Source: Shewanella xiamenensis (lineage in GTDB: Bacteria > Pseudomonadota > Gammaproteobacteria > Enterobacterales > Shewanellaceae). From it: 64,000 nt of DNA. The notes under the pieces are model-generated. The model saw only the letters and a program-made list of their open reading frames with translations. It was not told the origin of the DNA and did no database searches. Location of the stretch: positions 1-64,000 of the forward strand of contig NZ_BMOP01000019.1 in assembly GCF_014647135.1 (NCBI RefSeq), given 5' to 3'. Shown here piece after piece: positions 19,074 to 28,220 of the stretch. Made by a program: the position numbers and the translations under genes. Position 1 is the first letter of the stretch. Each line of letters starts with the position of its first letter.

Positions 19074-19334
19074 ATGTACGTTGTTATTTTTGGCCGTCCT
19101 GGCTGTCCTTATTGCGTGCGAGCAGTACAACTGTCAGAGCAACTCGTTGAAAAACGTGATGACTTTAAATTTAGATATGTAGATATCCACGCCGAAGGGA
19201 TTTCTAAAGCGGATCTCGAGAAGACTGTCGGCAAGCCAGTCGAAACGGTGCCCCAGATATTCGTTGATGAAAAACACGTAGGTGGTTGCACCGATTTCGA
19301 ACAATATGTTCGTGATAACAATCTGTTAGGTTAA
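19074..19334 (+). CDS. grxA: Glutaredoxin 1
   Basis: This small cytoplasmic thiol-disulfide oxidoreductase reduces ribonucleotide reductase and OxyR using glutathione. The 86 residues match E. coli GrxA (85). The dithiol active site C-P-Y-C is at 11-14. The cis-proline segment T-V-P-Q-I-F-V (about 62-68) and the glutathione-binding G-G-C-T-D (about 73-77) are present; the third position of the latter is Tyr in E. coli. AAGGAG lies 7 bases before the ATG. It has its own terminator. Confidence 0.96.
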   Translation: MYVVIFGRPGCPYCVRAVQLSEQLVEKRDDFKFRYVDIHAEGISKADLEKTVGKPVETVPQIFVDEKHVGGCTDFEQYVRDNNLLG

Positions 19335-19351
19335 CCCTAATACGAGATAAC

Positions 19352-19376
19352 AAGGAGACCTGTGGTCTCCTTTTTT
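19352..19376 (+). terminator. Terminator of grxA
   Basis: AAGGAGACC (19352-19360) pairs with GGTCTCCTT (19364-19372) around a 3-nt loop, with a six-T tail overlapping the stem end. Confidence 0.92.
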
Positions 19377-19606
19377 ACTTTTGCATCAGTTGTTACATCA
19401 ATAATGTTGCAGAGTAAAGCAACCCCAATTTTGCTTGTTTCATTTTGTGTTTCCCCAGTTGTTATTATTTATCCGCAGCCAATATGGACCAATTAACACC
19501 CGAGCAAAACTGACAATAAGTCTATGAGCAAAGTAGAAAATGCAGTGAAATTAAGATTTTTAGTGATGAGTAGCGAAGGAAGATTTTTACTAGGAGAGAT
19601 AAAGAG

Positions 19607-19682
19607 TGGTGGGTCGTGAAGGATTCGAACCTTCGACCAATTGGTTAAAAGCCAACTGCTCTACCGACTGAGCTAACGACCC
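19607..19682 (-). tRNA. tRNA-Lys (UUU), promoter-distal copy
   Basis: A 76-nt minus-strand gene with encoded CCA, 7-bp acceptor stem GGGTCGT/ACGACCC, D-stem GCTC/GAGC, anticodon TTT in the loop CTTTTAA, and T-loop TTCGAAT. It is identical to the other intact copies. No clear terminator is seen downstream. Confidence 0.97.
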
Positions 19683-19715
19683 ATCGAGTGAACGCTGATT
19701 TTACACTTCAGTAAG

Positions 19716-19791
19716 TGGTGGGTCGTGAAGGATTCGAACCTTCGACCAATTGGTTAAAAGCCAACTGCTCTACCGACTGAGCTAACGACCC
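19716..19791 (-). tRNA. tRNA-Lys (UUU)
   Basis: A 76-nt copy identical to its neighbours, with encoded CCA and anticodon TTT. The spacers on its two sides (19683-19715 and 19792-19824) are nearly identical, a sign of tandem duplication. Confidence 0.97.
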
Positions 19792-19824
19792 ATCTAGTGA
19801 ACGCTGATTTTACACTTCAGTAAG

Positions 19825-19915
19825 TGGTGAATCATGAAGGATTTCAACCATTCGATTGATTGGTTAAAAGCCAACTGCCCTAGCTTTATAACATAAGCGA
19901 CTGAGCTAACGACTC
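19825..19915 (-). pseudogene. Degenerate tRNA-Lys copy with enlarged D-loop
   Basis: The unit is 91 nt from encoded CCA to 5' end. The anticodon arm with TTT is intact. The acceptor stem still pairs fully using two G-U wobbles, and the D-stem pairs as GCTC/GGGC. The D-loop carries about 14 extra nucleotides. The T-arm has an extra base and its loop reads TTGAAAT, losing the conserved TTC. It is most likely a pseudo-tRNA decaying inside the array. Confidence 0.8.
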
Positions 19916-19950
19916 ATCTAAGAATTCTGAATTTTACACTTCCAGAAAAG

Positions 19951-20026
19951 TGGTGGGTCGTGAAGGATTCGAACCTTCGACCAATTGGTTAAAAGCCAAC
20001 TGCTCTACCGACTGAGCTAACGACCC
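19951..20026 (-). tRNA. tRNA-Lys (UUU)
   Basis: A 76-nt copy identical to the consensus, with anticodon TTT and encoded CCA. Spacers from here to 20283 repeat a common 35-nt sequence around GAGTTTTACACTTTCAGAA. Confidence 0.97.
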
Positions 20027-20061
20027 ATCTAAAGACTCTGAGTTTTACACTTTCAGAAAAG

Positions 20062-20137
20062 TGGTGGGTCGTGAAGGATTCGAACCTTCGACCAATTGGT
20101 TAAAAGCCAACTGCTCTACCGACTGAGCTAACGACCC
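20062..20137 (-). tRNA. tRNA-Lys (UUU)
   Basis: A 76-nt intact copy, identical to the array consensus, with anticodon TTT and encoded CCA. Confidence 0.97.
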
Positions 20138-20172
20138 ATCTAAAGACTCTGAGTTTTACACTTCCAGAAAAG

Positions 20173-20248
20173 TGGTGGGTCGTGAAGGATTCGAACCTTC
20201 GACCAATTGGTTAAAAGCCAACTGCTCTACCGACTGAGCTAACGACCC
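20173..20248 (-). tRNA. tRNA-Lys (UUU)
   Basis: A 76-nt intact copy, identical to the array consensus, with anticodon TTT and encoded CCA. Confidence 0.97.
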
Positions 20249-20283
20249 ATCTAAAGACTCTGAGTTTTACACTTTCAGAAAAG

Positions 20284-20359
20284 TGGTGGGTCGTGAAGGA
20301 TTCGAACCTTCGACCAATTGGTTAAAAGCCAACTGCTCTACCGACTGAGCTAACGACCC
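20284..20359 (-). tRNA. tRNA-Lys (UUU)
   Basis: A 76-nt intact copy. The spacer to the next copy (20360-20413) is longer and unlike the others, so the duplicated block probably ends here. Confidence 0.97.
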
Positions 20360-20413
20360 ATCTAATCTACTACACTTCAAATACCGTTAACTTATTCTAT
20401 TTACTAGAGTAAG

Positions 20414-20489
20414 TGGTGGGTCGTGAAGGATTCGAACCTTCGACCAATTGGTTAAAAGCCAACTGCTCTACCGACTGAGCTAACGACCC
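20414..20489 (-). tRNA. tRNA-Lys (UUU), promoter-proximal copy
   Basis: A 76-nt intact copy, first in the transcript. A promoter with a GC-rich discriminator lies 51 bp upstream of it. Confidence 0.97.
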
Positions 20490-20531
20490 ATATACTGGTA
20501 TTTTGCGCCCCGAACGACCTCGCCGTTCCGA

Positions 20532-20567
20532 GGGCGCCTATAATACCTTTTTCATTTCCCCATGCAA
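20532..20567 (-). promoter_or_regulatory. Promoter of the tRNA-Lys array
   Basis: On the minus strand TTGCAT (20562-20567) and TATTAT (20540-20545) are 16 bp apart, followed by the GC-rich discriminator GGCGCCCT (20532-20539). Such discriminators are typical of stable-RNA promoters under stringent control. Confidence 0.75.
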
Positions 20568-20631
20568 GCGTAAATTCCCAATTTTTTGTCGTTTGCATGA
20601 AAAACAGACTAAGAGTATGTTTTTTAGTTAA

Positions 20632-21381
20632 TTACGCTTTAATTGCAGCCAGTTGTTGCTGGGCAATGCGTGCTGCAGCGCTGTTGGCGTAGTCTTTTAC
20701 TACCTGTTGGTAATATTGAGTTGCACCAGCTTTATCGCCCATTTTCTCTGCGATCATGCCAAGCTTCACTAAACTGTCACCACGTTTGTTGGAATCACTA
20801 AAACGGGTCACGACCGTATTGAAAACTTGCTTAGCTTCAGCAAACTCACTTTTATTAAACAGCAATTGTCCTAACCAATAATTAGCATTGGCGGCGTAAA
20901 CTGAATCTGGATATTGTTTAATGAAAGCGCGAAAGGCTGGGATTGCATCATCATACTTACGCTCTTTCAGCACGAGATTAACTGCGCTTTCGTAGCTGGC
21001 CGTTTCACTTAAACTACTGGCGGCCGCATTCGCGGTTGCTGCTGCAGCGGCAGGAGTGGAAGGCACTGAAGCGGCTGGAGTCGCTGCTTTAGAAGATAAA
21101 TTAGCAATTTCATCATAAAGCTGACGCTGGCGTTGCTGCATCTGCTCTATTTGATAATTTTGTTGTTCAGTCAAACCACGTAAGTCGAGAACTTCTTGCT
21201 GCAAAGTATCCAGACGGCGCTGCATATCAATTTCGCTTTGTTGTCTCGATTTTACAATGCGCTCTAAACGAGCAAGTCTGTCATCACCTGAACCACCAGC
21301 AAGGTCTTCAACAGGAGCAGGAGCTGCAATTGCAGCTCCTGCGCCGAAGAACATTGCCGTAATTAAGACGGCACGTTTCAT
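20632..21381 (-). CDS. cpoB: Cell division coordinator CpoB (Tol-Pal protein YbgF)
   Basis: This periplasmic protein links the Tol-Pal machine with peptidoglycan synthesis by PBP1B during constriction. The 249 residues start with a signal peptide cleaved near A-I-A-A (about 20). A coiled-coil trimerisation segment follows (about 33-95), then an Ala/Pro/Thr-rich linker (about 97-125) and TPR-like repeats to the end (including A-N-A-N-Y-W-L-G-Q). It is the last gene of the Tol-Pal operon, 24 bp after pal. A stable-RNA promoter reading the same way begins shortly downstream. Confidence 0.94.
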   Translation of the reverse strand: MKRAVLITAMFFGAGAAIAAPAPVEDLAGGSGDDRLARLERIVKSRQQSEIDMQRRLDTLQQEVLDLRGLTEQQNYQIEQMQQRQRQLYDEIANLSSKAATPAASVPSTPAAAAATANAAASSLSETASYESAVNLVLKERKYDDAIPAFRAFIKQYPDSVYAANANYWLGQLLFNKSEFAEAKQVFNTVVTRFSDSNKRGDSLVKLGMIAEKMGDKAGATQYYQQVVKDYANSAAARIAQQQLAAIKA

Positions 21382-21405
21382 CTCGTTACTCTCCGTAATT
21401 CAATC

Positions 21406-21939
21406 TTAGTAAACTAAAACTGCACGACGGTTTTTAGCAAAACCTTCATCGGTACGAGTGAAGTCAAGTGGCTTCTCTTCGCCATAGCTTACGATGCTCA
21501 TTTGGCTTGGTTGTACACCCATGCCTTGTAAGTATTTAGCAACAGCTTTAGCACGACGCTCACCCAGTGCGATGTTGTATTCTGGCGTGCCACGCTCGTC
21601 GGCATGACCTTCAATCAATACACGAACACTTGGGTGCTCAACTAAATAAGTACCGTGGGCTTCGAGGACAGCTGCATATTCAGTTTGAACTTCACTGCGG
21701 TCGAAATCGAAGTAAATAATGTGCTCTTTTCTCAACTGCTCGAGTTGCTGACGTTGTTGCTCTTCAGGCGACAACATTCCACCAATACCGCCCGTTTGAA
21801 CACCACCATTGAGTTCACTACCAGAACCGCTTGTAGAGCCCATAGCATCAGTTTCTGATTCAGAAGTTGAGCTACACGCACTAATAGCCATAATTGGAAG
21901 TGCTACCAACATAGCTTTTAACAACTTGTTCAGATCCAT
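21406..21939 (-). CDS. pal: Peptidoglycan-associated lipoprotein Pal
   Basis: This outer-membrane lipoprotein anchors the envelope by binding peptidoglycan and is moved by TolA/TolB at the division site. The 177 residues have a lipobox A-I-S-A-C (Cys at 22). A Ser/Gly-rich linker follows, then a C-terminal OmpA-like domain with Y-F-D-F-D (about 76-80) and the diaminopimelate-binding pattern E-G-H-A-D-E-R-G-T-P-E-Y-N (about 110-122). It lies between tolB and cpoB. Confidence 0.97.
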   Translation of the reverse strand: MDLNKLLKAMLVALPIMAISACSSTSESETDAMGSTSGSGSELNGGVQTGGIGGMLSPEEQQRQQLEQLRKEHIIYFDFDRSEVQTEYAAVLEAHGTYLVEHPSVRVLIEGHADERGTPEYNIALGERRAKAVAKYLQGMGVQPSQMSIVSYGEEKPLDFTRTDEGFAKNRRAVLVY

Positions 21940-21985
21940 TACTTGTTCCTTATAAAATTAAATGTTAATAAATCAAACTAATACA

Positions 21986-23314
21986 CTAGAGAAACGGAGA
22001 CCAAGAAGGTGATTTCACCTCGCCCTGACCTACCGGTAATCTCGCTTTAAAGCGTCCGTCCGTAGAAACAGCTGCTAAAACTTGCTTGCCTTGATACGTA
22101 GTGCCATAAATCACCATAGTACCATTAGGGGCCACACTTGGAGACTCGTCCAAACGTGTCGATGTCAGCACCTGCATAAAGCGCGTACTTAAATCCATAC
22201 GTGCAATATTAAATTTACCATTTGTGCGATTCACAAAAATCATGCTGCGACCATCAGGGGTAATTGAACCACCTAAATTCCATTCACCTTCAAAGGTTTC
22301 ACGGGTCACTTTGCCTGAATTTAAATCTACACGATATAACTGTGGTCTACCACCACGCTCGGAGGTAAACAACAATGACTTGCCATCAGGATACCAAGAA
22401 GGCTCAGTATCGATGGAATAGTGGTTGGTAATACGTTTAATCGCCTTAGTGGCAATATCAATGACATAAATCTCAGGTTGACCATCCTTAGAGAGGGTCA
22501 CGGCCAATGATTTACCATCGGGCGAGAAAGAAGGCGCACCGTTAATGCCAGGGAAACTACTCACCTTCGTACGCACTTGAGTGTATAGGTCCTGAACAAA
22601 AATCTCGGCTTTTTTGTTTTCAAAACTCACATAAGCTAAACGACGGCCATCGGGTGACCACGCGGGTGACATCAAAGGCTCAGGAGAGCGCAATAACATC
22701 TGCTCATTGTAACCATCATAGTCAGCAATCATTAATGAATAAGCCGCTTTTTGACTGTGGTTAACCAATACATAAGAAATACGCGTTAAAAACGCACCAC
22801 GAATACCGGTCAATTTTTCATAAACGATATCGCTTATACGGTGGCCATACTGACGAAACTGGGTCGCAGAAATCACGGTCTGACGACTATCCATCAAAAA
22901 TTCAGTTGGACTTGCAGGACCTTTTAGTGCTTGGTTTTGTGCTTTAACCAAATCAATAAGATCAAAGCTCACCAAAAACTGATCCGTGCCGTAAGGCTTA
23001 ACCGAACCAACCACAACGGCTTCAGCACTAACATTAGCCCAAGCATTGGCATCAAACTGTGCTAAGGCTCCAATACCACGTTGAGGTAACCCTAATTCAT
23101 CTAAAGGTTTAAACGTACCGCTGCGCACTAAGTCAGACATAACCACATCGGCAATCGCCTGTGGTGGCGCACCGGCACCTTGCCATTGGAATGGCATCAC
23201 AGCGATTGGTCGCGCTGCATCCACACCTTCGGTAATCACAATATCCAGCGCCGCTTTTGCCGGCATAGTGCAAAGCAGAACTGCCAATGCTAACCATTTT
23301 GCCAAAATTTTCAT
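21986..23314 (-). CDS. tolB: Tol-Pal system beta-propeller protein TolB
   Basis: This periplasmic protein alternates between TolA and Pal in the Tol-Pal system. The 442 residues start with a signal peptide cleaved after A-K-A (about 21), so the TolA box-like mature end follows directly. An alpha/beta N-terminal domain leads into a C-terminal six-bladed propeller. The repeating S-P-D-G-R and S-x-x-R-G-G motifs of its blades are clear, for example [10 protein letters not shown]. It begins 9 bp after tolA. Confidence 0.97.
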   Translation of the reverse strand: MKILAKWLALAVLLCTMPAKAALDIVITEGVDAARPIAVMPFQWQGAGAPPQAIADVVMSDLVRSGTFKPLDELGLPQRGIGALAQFDANAWANVSAEAVVVGSVKPYGTDQFLVSFDLIDLVKAQNQALKGPASPTEFLMDSRQTVISATQFRQYGHRISDIVYEKLTGIRGAFLTRISYVLVNHSQKAAYSLMIADYDGYNEQMLLRSPEPLMSPAWSPDGRRLAYVSFENKKAEIFVQDLYTQVRTKVSSFPGINGAPSFSPDGKSLAVTLSKDGQPEIYVIDIATKAIKRITNHYSIDTEPSWYPDGKSLLFTSERGGRPQLYRVDLNSGKVTRETFEGEWNLGGSITPDGRSMIFVNRTNGKFNIARMDLSTRFMQVLTSTRLDESPSVAPNGTMVIYGTTYQGKQVLAAVSTDGRFKARLPVGQGEVKSPSWSPFL

Positions 23315-23323
23315 GGGACTCCT

Positions 23324-24358
23324 TTAATTAAACGTTGGTTCAACGATTAAGTTAATTTCTTTCATCAAGTTATATACCGCAGGGTCTGGAGACACTGGTA
23401 ACTTACCCGCTTTTAAAATCGCCGCTTTAGCTGAACGACACACATTCGGATCACCACCTTGTGTCTGACTGCTAATCACAAATCCATCATTCGCTAAACG
23501 CACAGAAACAGTACACGTTTTACCACGCATCGATTCATCAACCACAAGGTTACGCTGAATCGTTGATTTAATCATAGCGGTATACTTACCGACTTCCGTT
23601 TGCATCTGCTTATTCATGGTTTGCGATAAGGCTGCCTGCTCGGCGGCTAACGCATCAGCCATTTCCTGCTCCTGTAGAGCACGGGCTTCAGCATCCGCTT
23701 TCGCCTTAGCATCTGCTTTTGCCTTAGCTTCGGCTTTTGCTTTCGCCTCTGCATCAGCCTTGGCTTTTGCCTCTGCTTTGGCTTTAGCTTCTGCCTCAGC
23801 TTTTGCCTTGGCTTCGGTTTCTTTCTGCTTACGGTCTGCCTCAGCTTTCGCGGCAGCGGCCTCTTCTACTTTACGTTTTTCCGCGGCTTTTTGAGCTGCA
23901 TCTTCAGCAAGTTTACGTTCTTGCTCCTTCTGCTTGCGATCGGCTTCGGCTTTTTGTGCTTTTTCCTTTTCCTGTTGCTGCTTCACCTGCGCGGCTTTCG
24001 CGGCATCATTGGCCTTTTGGGTCTCAATTTCTTGCTGCTTACGTTCTTCCGCCAGTTTCTTCAACTGTGCTTGTTCACGCTCACGGGCTTGCTTTGCTTC
24101 CTGTGCTTTGCGTTCAAGTTCGGCTTGGCGCTCACGTTCTCGGCGCTCTGCATCGCGCTTTTCCTGCTTTAGCTTTTCAACTTGATTAGCGACTTGTTGC
24201 TGATCAACCATAACAGCTTTTACTGCAGGGGCGCTAACTTGTTGCACAGGTTCAGGTTTATGGGTGAAATCTATGCCAATGGCCAGAATAATTATCACGC
24301 CAATATGAATACCTGCTGAAATTGACAGAGGTAATGCAACATTTGAATTATCCGCCAC
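23324..24358 (-). CDS. tolA: Tol-Pal envelope protein TolA
   Basis: TolA spans the periplasm, coupling the TolQR motor to TolB/Pal. The 344 residues comprise an N-terminal membrane helix (about 12-30), a long Ala/Lys/Glu/Gln-rich helical domain (about 55-250) built of degenerate K-A-E-A-x-A-K-A-K-A-D-A repeats, and a C-terminal globular domain with the conserved Cys pair (C-T-V-S-V-R-L and N-V-C-R-S-A). The start is a GTG immediately after the tolR stop, with AAGGAG overlapping the end of tolR. The low-complexity middle makes this region look unusual in composition, but that is normal for TolA. Confidence 0.96.
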   Translation of the reverse strand: MADNSNVALPLSISAGIHIGVIIILAIGIDFTHKPEPVQQVSAPAVKAVMVDQQQVANQVEKLKQEKRDAERRERERQAELERKAQEAKQAREREQAQLKKLAEERKQQEIETQKANDAAKAAQVKQQQEKEKAQKAEADRKQKEQERKLAEDAAQKAAEKRKVEEAAAAKAEADRKQKETEAKAKAEAEAKAKAEAKAKADAEAKAKAEAKAKADAKAKADAEARALQEQEMADALAAEQAALSQTMNKQMQTEVGKYTAMIKSTIQRNLVVDESMRGKTCTVSVRLANDGFVISSQTQGGDPNVCRSAKAAILKAGKLPVSPDPAVYNLMKEINLIVEPTFN

Positions 24359-24793
24359 CTATTTCTCCTTGGGTGAATCCGTCATCAAACCGACTGAGGG
24401 AACGCCTGCCTGTTGCAAGGTCACCATCAATTGGATCACGTTATCGTAAGGAATAGTTCTATCGGCTTTAACCACCACAGGACGTTCAGGCTCAGTCACC
24501 ATAATCGCCGCCACGGCGGTGGCTAACTCTTCCAATTCCATTTCTTCGTTATTGGAACCGCCCTGATTAAGAAAATAAGTACCGTCGGCATCAATAGACG
24601 CTACAACCGGCGGCTTACTATCCGCGGGTAGCACTTCGGCCGCACCTTGCGGCAGCTCCACCTTCACCCCTTGGGTCACAATCGGTGCTGTTACCATGAA
24701 AATAATCAGCAACACGAGCATGACGTCGATGTAAGGCACCACGTTGATTTCGGCAACAGGGCGACGACGTTTACGCTGATAACCGACTTGCAT
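24359..24793 (-). CDS. tolR: Tol-Pal motor subunit TolR
   Basis: TolR belongs to the ExbD family and dimerises inside the TolQ pentamer to harness the proton motive force. The 144 residues have a single N-terminal membrane helix (about 20-42) with the proton-path aspartate in I-D-V-M-L-V (about 23). The periplasmic domain follows. It overlaps tolQ by one base (TAATG) and abuts tolA, indicating translational coupling. Confidence 0.96.
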   Translation of the reverse strand: MQVGYQRKRRRPVAEINVVPYIDVMLVLLIIFMVTAPIVTQGVKVELPQGAAEVLPADSKPPVVASIDADGTYFLNQGGSNNEEMELEELATAVAAIMVTEPERPVVVKADRTIPYDNVIQLMVTLQQAGVPSVGLMTDSPKEK

Positions 24794-25479
24794 TATACGC
24801 CTTCCTTCTCACTGTATGCTTGGCGATGCAGGATGCTAGAAAACTCTTCCATAAAGTTAGCGTAACCGATTTCCAGCTTTTCAACCTGAGTCGCAAAACG
24901 GTTATAAGCGATAACTGCTGGAATTGCCGCAAACAGACCCATAGCGGTAGCAATCAGTGCTTCTGCAATACCTGGCGCTACCATGGCTAATGTTGCGTTT
25001 TCCATCGAGCCAATTGCGATAAATGAATTCATAATACCCCATACCGTACCAAACAAACCGATATAAGGGCTAGTCGAACCAATGGTTGCCAATAAAGGTA
25101 AGTTAGCTTCTAACTTTTCTAATTCACGGGATAAGGTCACACGCATCGCCCGCGAAGTACCATCCATCACCGCATCAGGCACTTTGCTATTTAATTTATT
25201 CAGACGTGAATATTCTTTAAAACCCGTCACAAATAATGACTCTAAGCCCGTATTATCTGGACGAGCCGATAATTCTTTATACAGACGATTTAAATCGACG
25301 CCTGACCAAAATTTATCTTCAAATTTTGCCGATTTATTTTTTGCAGATGTCAATAAACTACGGCGTTGTAAGATCACCGTCCAAGACATTACAGACAAGC
25401 AAAGTAAAGTGAACATAACAAATTTCACTAATAAACTGGCTTGTAAAAATAACCCGACAATCGACATATCAGCTTGCAC
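24793..25479 (-). CDS. tolQ: Tol-Pal motor subunit TolQ
   Basis: TolQ belongs to the ExbB/MotA family; its pentamer forms the proton channel of the Tol motor. The 228 residues include three membrane helices (about 15-38, 135-157 and 170-192), with the conserved [13 protein letters not shown] segment in the second. I chose the GTG at 25479 because AGGAG is 7 bases upstream. The ATG 12 bases further in has no site of its own, and a TTG further out would lose the site. The gene overlaps the end of ybgC by 11 bp. Confidence 0.95.
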   Translation of the reverse strand: MQADMSIVGLFLQASLLVKFVMFTLLCLSVMSWTVILQRRSLLTSAKNKSAKFEDKFWSGVDLNRLYKELSARPDNTGLESLFVTGFKEYSRLNKLNSKVPDAVMDGTSRAMRVTLSRELEKLEANLPLLATIGSTSPYIGLFGTVWGIMNSFIAIGSMENATLAMVAPGIAEALIATAMGLFAAIPAVIAYNRFATQVEKLEIGYANFMEEFSSILHRQAYSEKEGV

Positions 25480-25870
25480 TGTCAAACTCCTGCACAATAT
25501 TTAAGGGGATAGCTCGGGGCCGCATACGTGATAAGGCTACACAGGCTACTAGCACTGTGCCTTCACAATAACAGTCTCCCAGATGATCAACCAAACGTTG
25601 ATGAAATACCAACGAGGCCTTTTTCAACTCTATGACCTTAGTTTCTACAATAAGGTTCTGTTCAAAACGTGCGGCTTTTTTAAAATCCAATTCCGCCCGC
25701 TTAACCACAAACGCCGTATCATCGGCCAACAGTGCAGTCTGACTTACGCCTAAGGCTTTTAACCATTCGGTTCGCGCTCGCTCAAAAAAATTGAGATAGT
25801 TCGAATGATAGACAACGCCACCTGCGTCGGTATCTTCGTAATAGACTGAAATGGGCCAATTAAACGTCAT
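25469..25870 (-). CDS. ybgC: Acyl-CoA thioesterase YbgC
   Basis: This is a hotdog-fold thioesterase always found at the head of tol-pal operons; it hydrolyses short acyl-CoA or acyl-ACP and interacts with phospholipid synthesis enzymes. The 133 residues carry the 4HBT signature [16 protein letters not shown] (about 10-25), with the active-site Asp. It is the first gene of the operon; its promoter should lie in 25871-26001. It overlaps tolQ slightly. Confidence 0.95.
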   Translation of the reverse strand: MTFNWPISVYYEDTDAGGVVYHSNYLNFFERARTEWLKALGVSQTALLADDTAFVVKRAELDFKKAARFEQNLIVETKVIELKKASLVFHQRLVDHLGDCYCEGTVLVACVALSRMRPRAIPLNIVQEFDSAS

Positions 25871-26001
25871 GCGAAATCAGTAGATTTTGGTTGAAAAATT
25901 GACGCTACTATACCTAGTGAAACAAGACTTGTGAATGACCCGATGAAGATATAGATAGGGATGGCAGGGGTTTCAACGCAATTGAGGGATTTGTAAATAA
26001 C

Positions 26002-26023
26002 AATGGGGTCAAACGACCCCATT
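26002..26023 (-). terminator. Terminator of the prolyl oligopeptidase gene
   Basis: AATGGGGTC (26002-26010) pairs with GACCCCATT (26015-26023) around a 4-nt loop. On the minus strand it is followed by a T-rich GTTATTT, 17 bp after the stop. Confidence 0.75.
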
Positions 26024-26039
26024 TAATTAACATAGTTAG

Positions 26040-28220
26040 CTATTTTGCAAGGGTTTGCGGTAGTGCCAAACCAAAGCTTTGCCACAGGAAGCTATAAATA
26101 TCGGCAAACTCGTCGATCTTCATCGCGGTTGGTTTACCCGCACCATGTCCGGCATTAGACTCAATGCGCATTATCACGGGTTTATCGCCCTGCTGTTTTT
26201 CTTGCATCATGGCGGCAAATTTAAAGCTGTGTAGCGGCACCACACGATCATCGTGATCAGCCGTCATCACCATAGTTGCAGGATAAGCCTGCGCTTTAAC
26301 ATTATGGTAAGGCGAATAAGCTAATAATGCCGGGAACTGCTCTGCATTATCTGCACTGCCATATTCACTGGTCCAAGCCCAACCAATGGTAAACTTATGG
26401 AAGCGCAGCATATCCAGCACACCCACTGCTGGTAGCACGGCAGCAAACAGCTCAGGACGTTGCGTCACCGCGGCGCCCATCAATAAACCGCCATTACTGC
26501 GGCCATAAGCGCCTAACTTTGTAGTGTTGGTGTATTTTTCGTTGATCAGGTATTCGGCAGCAGCAAAATAGTCATCAAACACATTTTGCTTTTTATCGAA
26601 CATACCTGCCTGATGCCAGCTTTCACCATAATCCGCGCCGCCGCGTAAACTTGGTACGGCGTAAATGCCGCCCATATCTAACCATGCGATGTTGGCAGGA
26701 CTAAAACGCGGTGTCATTGAAATCGCAAAACCGCCATAGGCATACAGTAACGTTGGGTTTTGACCATTCTTCACCAGCCCTTTCTTGTAGGACACCATCA
26801 TAGGGACGCGAGTACCGTCCTTACTGGTGTAGAACACTTGCTCAGACACATAATCATCGGGATTGAACGACACCTGCGGCTTAGCGACCACTGTCGACTC
26901 TGCCGTTTTAAAATCGAACTTATAGGTAGTTTCGGGTTGAATATAGCTGTTAAAGACATAGTAGAAATAGTCTTTACTCGCCTTGCCGAAAGGTCCGGCG
27001 ACATTACCTTTACCAGGTAAAGTAACATCCTGACGCTTTTGTCCGCCCATGCTGAAAATCGATAACTGCCCTAATACATCGTGCAAATAACTCACGACTA
27101 AGTGGTCATTAATAATGGCCACTTTATTAATAGGATCTTTCGATTCTGGAATAATGGTTTGCCACTGGGATTTATCACTATTACGGGTATCGATGGCAAT
27201 CACTTTACCGTTTGGCGCATCTAAATCGGTCTTGAAATAAAATACGGCGCCATCATTACCTAAAAACTCATATTCCGCTTCGAGGTTAAGGATTAATTCC
27301 ACCACCTGCGCTTTAGGTTCAAACAGTGATTTATAGAAGAAACGATTACGTTTGTCTGTGCCTTGGGAAATTGACAACAGTAAATATTCGCCCTGCTCAG
27401 ACACATCGATACCGAAGCCCCAATCTTTATTTTGTGGGCGTTCGTAAATCAATAAATCTTGGCGCTGATCTGTGCCTAACTTGTGGTAATACACTTTTTG
27501 ATTAAAATTCACATCGGCCAGTAAATCACCGCCTGCGGGCGCATCGTAACGGGCATAGAAAACACCTTGGTTTTCCTTATCCCACACTGCGCTGGAGAAT
27601 TTAATCCAGTTGAGTTCATCTTTCAGCTTTTTACCCGTGGCAATATCGATAAACTGCCACTGCTGCCAGTCAGAGCCTGACTTAGACACACCATAGGCTA
27701 GAATCTTGCCGTCATTACTGACGGAAACGCCAGAAAGCGCCACAGTCCCATCGGCTGAAAAACCATTTGGATCCAGTACAGGTTTCTCAACCCCATCTTT
27801 GCCTTTTACATAAAGCACCGATTGCGCTTGTAAACCATCGTTACGGTAATAAAACTGGTTATCGCCATTCTCGAAAGGAGCTGAGATTTTCTCGTAGTTC
27901 CACAGCTCAGTGATACGATCAACTACGGCTTGTTTATTGGGGATCTTCGCCAAGTATGCTTGACCAAAGGCCTGTTGTTCTTTTACCCAACTTTCGGTTT
28001 CTGGCGTGTTTTCTTCAAGGTGACGGTAAGGATCCGCCACTGCCACACCGTGAATTGTCTCGACTAAGCTGTCTTTTCGAGTTTCTGGGTAAACCAATTT
28101 GTTGGCGCTGACCTGCTGTGCAGCCTCTTCTGGCGTATTGCCACTCTGGCAGGCGGCCAACGCCATGCCCAATGTGGCCACTAATAAACCTTGCTGGGCA
28201 AGGCGAAATCTTAATGCCAT
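26040..28220 (-). CDS. Prolyl oligopeptidase family protein (S9A), predicted lipoprotein
   Basis: S9A enzymes cut after proline in short peptides. The 726 residues begin with a lipoprotein signal whose lipobox L-A-A-C puts the lipidated Cys at about 24, so this copy is exported and membrane-anchored. A seven-bladed propeller domain follows, then the alpha/beta-hydrolase domain with G-R-S-N-G-G (Ser 575), D-H-D-D-R-V-V-P (Asp) and N-A-G-H-G-A-G (His). It is monocistronic, with AAAGGA before the ATG. Its substrate is unknown; peptide scavenging is the likely role. Confidence 0.94.
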   Translation of the reverse strand: MALRFRLAQQGLLVATLGMALAACQSGNTPEEAAQQVSANKLVYPETRKDSLVETIHGVAVADPYRHLEENTPETESWVKEQQAFGQAYLAKIPNKQAVVDRITELWNYEKISAPFENGDNQFYYRNDGLQAQSVLYVKGKDGVEKPVLDPNGFSADGTVALSGVSVSNDGKILAYGVSKSGSDWQQWQFIDIATGKKLKDELNWIKFSSAVWDKENQGVFYARYDAPAGGDLLADVNFNQKVYYHKLGTDQRQDLLIYERPQNKDWGFGIDVSEQGEYLLLSISQGTDKRNRFFYKSLFEPKAQVVELILNLEAEYEFLGNDGAVFYFKTDLDAPNGKVIAIDTRNSDKSQWQTIIPESKDPINKVAIINDHLVVSYLHDVLGQLSIFSMGGQKRQDVTLPGKGNVAGPFGKASKDYFYYVFNSYIQPETTYKFDFKTAESTVVAKPQVSFNPDDYVSEQVFYTSKDGTRVPMMVSYKKGLVKNGQNPTLLYAYGGFAISMTPRFSPANIAWLDMGGIYAVPSLRGGADYGESWHQAGMFDKKQNVFDDYFAAAEYLINEKYTNTTKLGAYGRSNGGLLMGAAVTQRPELFAAVLPAVGVLDMLRFHKFTIGWAWTSEYGSADNAEQFPALLAYSPYHNVKAQAYPATMVMTADHDDRVVPLHSFKFAAMMQEKQQGDKPVIMRIESNAGHGAGKPTAMKIDEFADIYSFLWQSFGLALPQTLAK

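Noticed and set aside
19607..20489. Regularly spaced direct repeats that could be read as a CRISPR array
   Set aside because: The repeats are 76-nt tRNA-Lys genes with full cloverleaf pairing and encoded CCA, and the spacers are near-identical, not unique.
23616..24189. Several long open frames antisense to tolA
   Set aside because: They are a product of the Ala/Lys/Glu repeat codons of tolA read in reverse, giving Ala/Ser/Cys- or Leu/Phe-rich nonsense.
23324..24358. Unusual composition suggesting transferred DNA
   Set aside because: The bias is explained by the helical repeat domain normal for TolA, inside a complete and conserved Tol-Pal operon.
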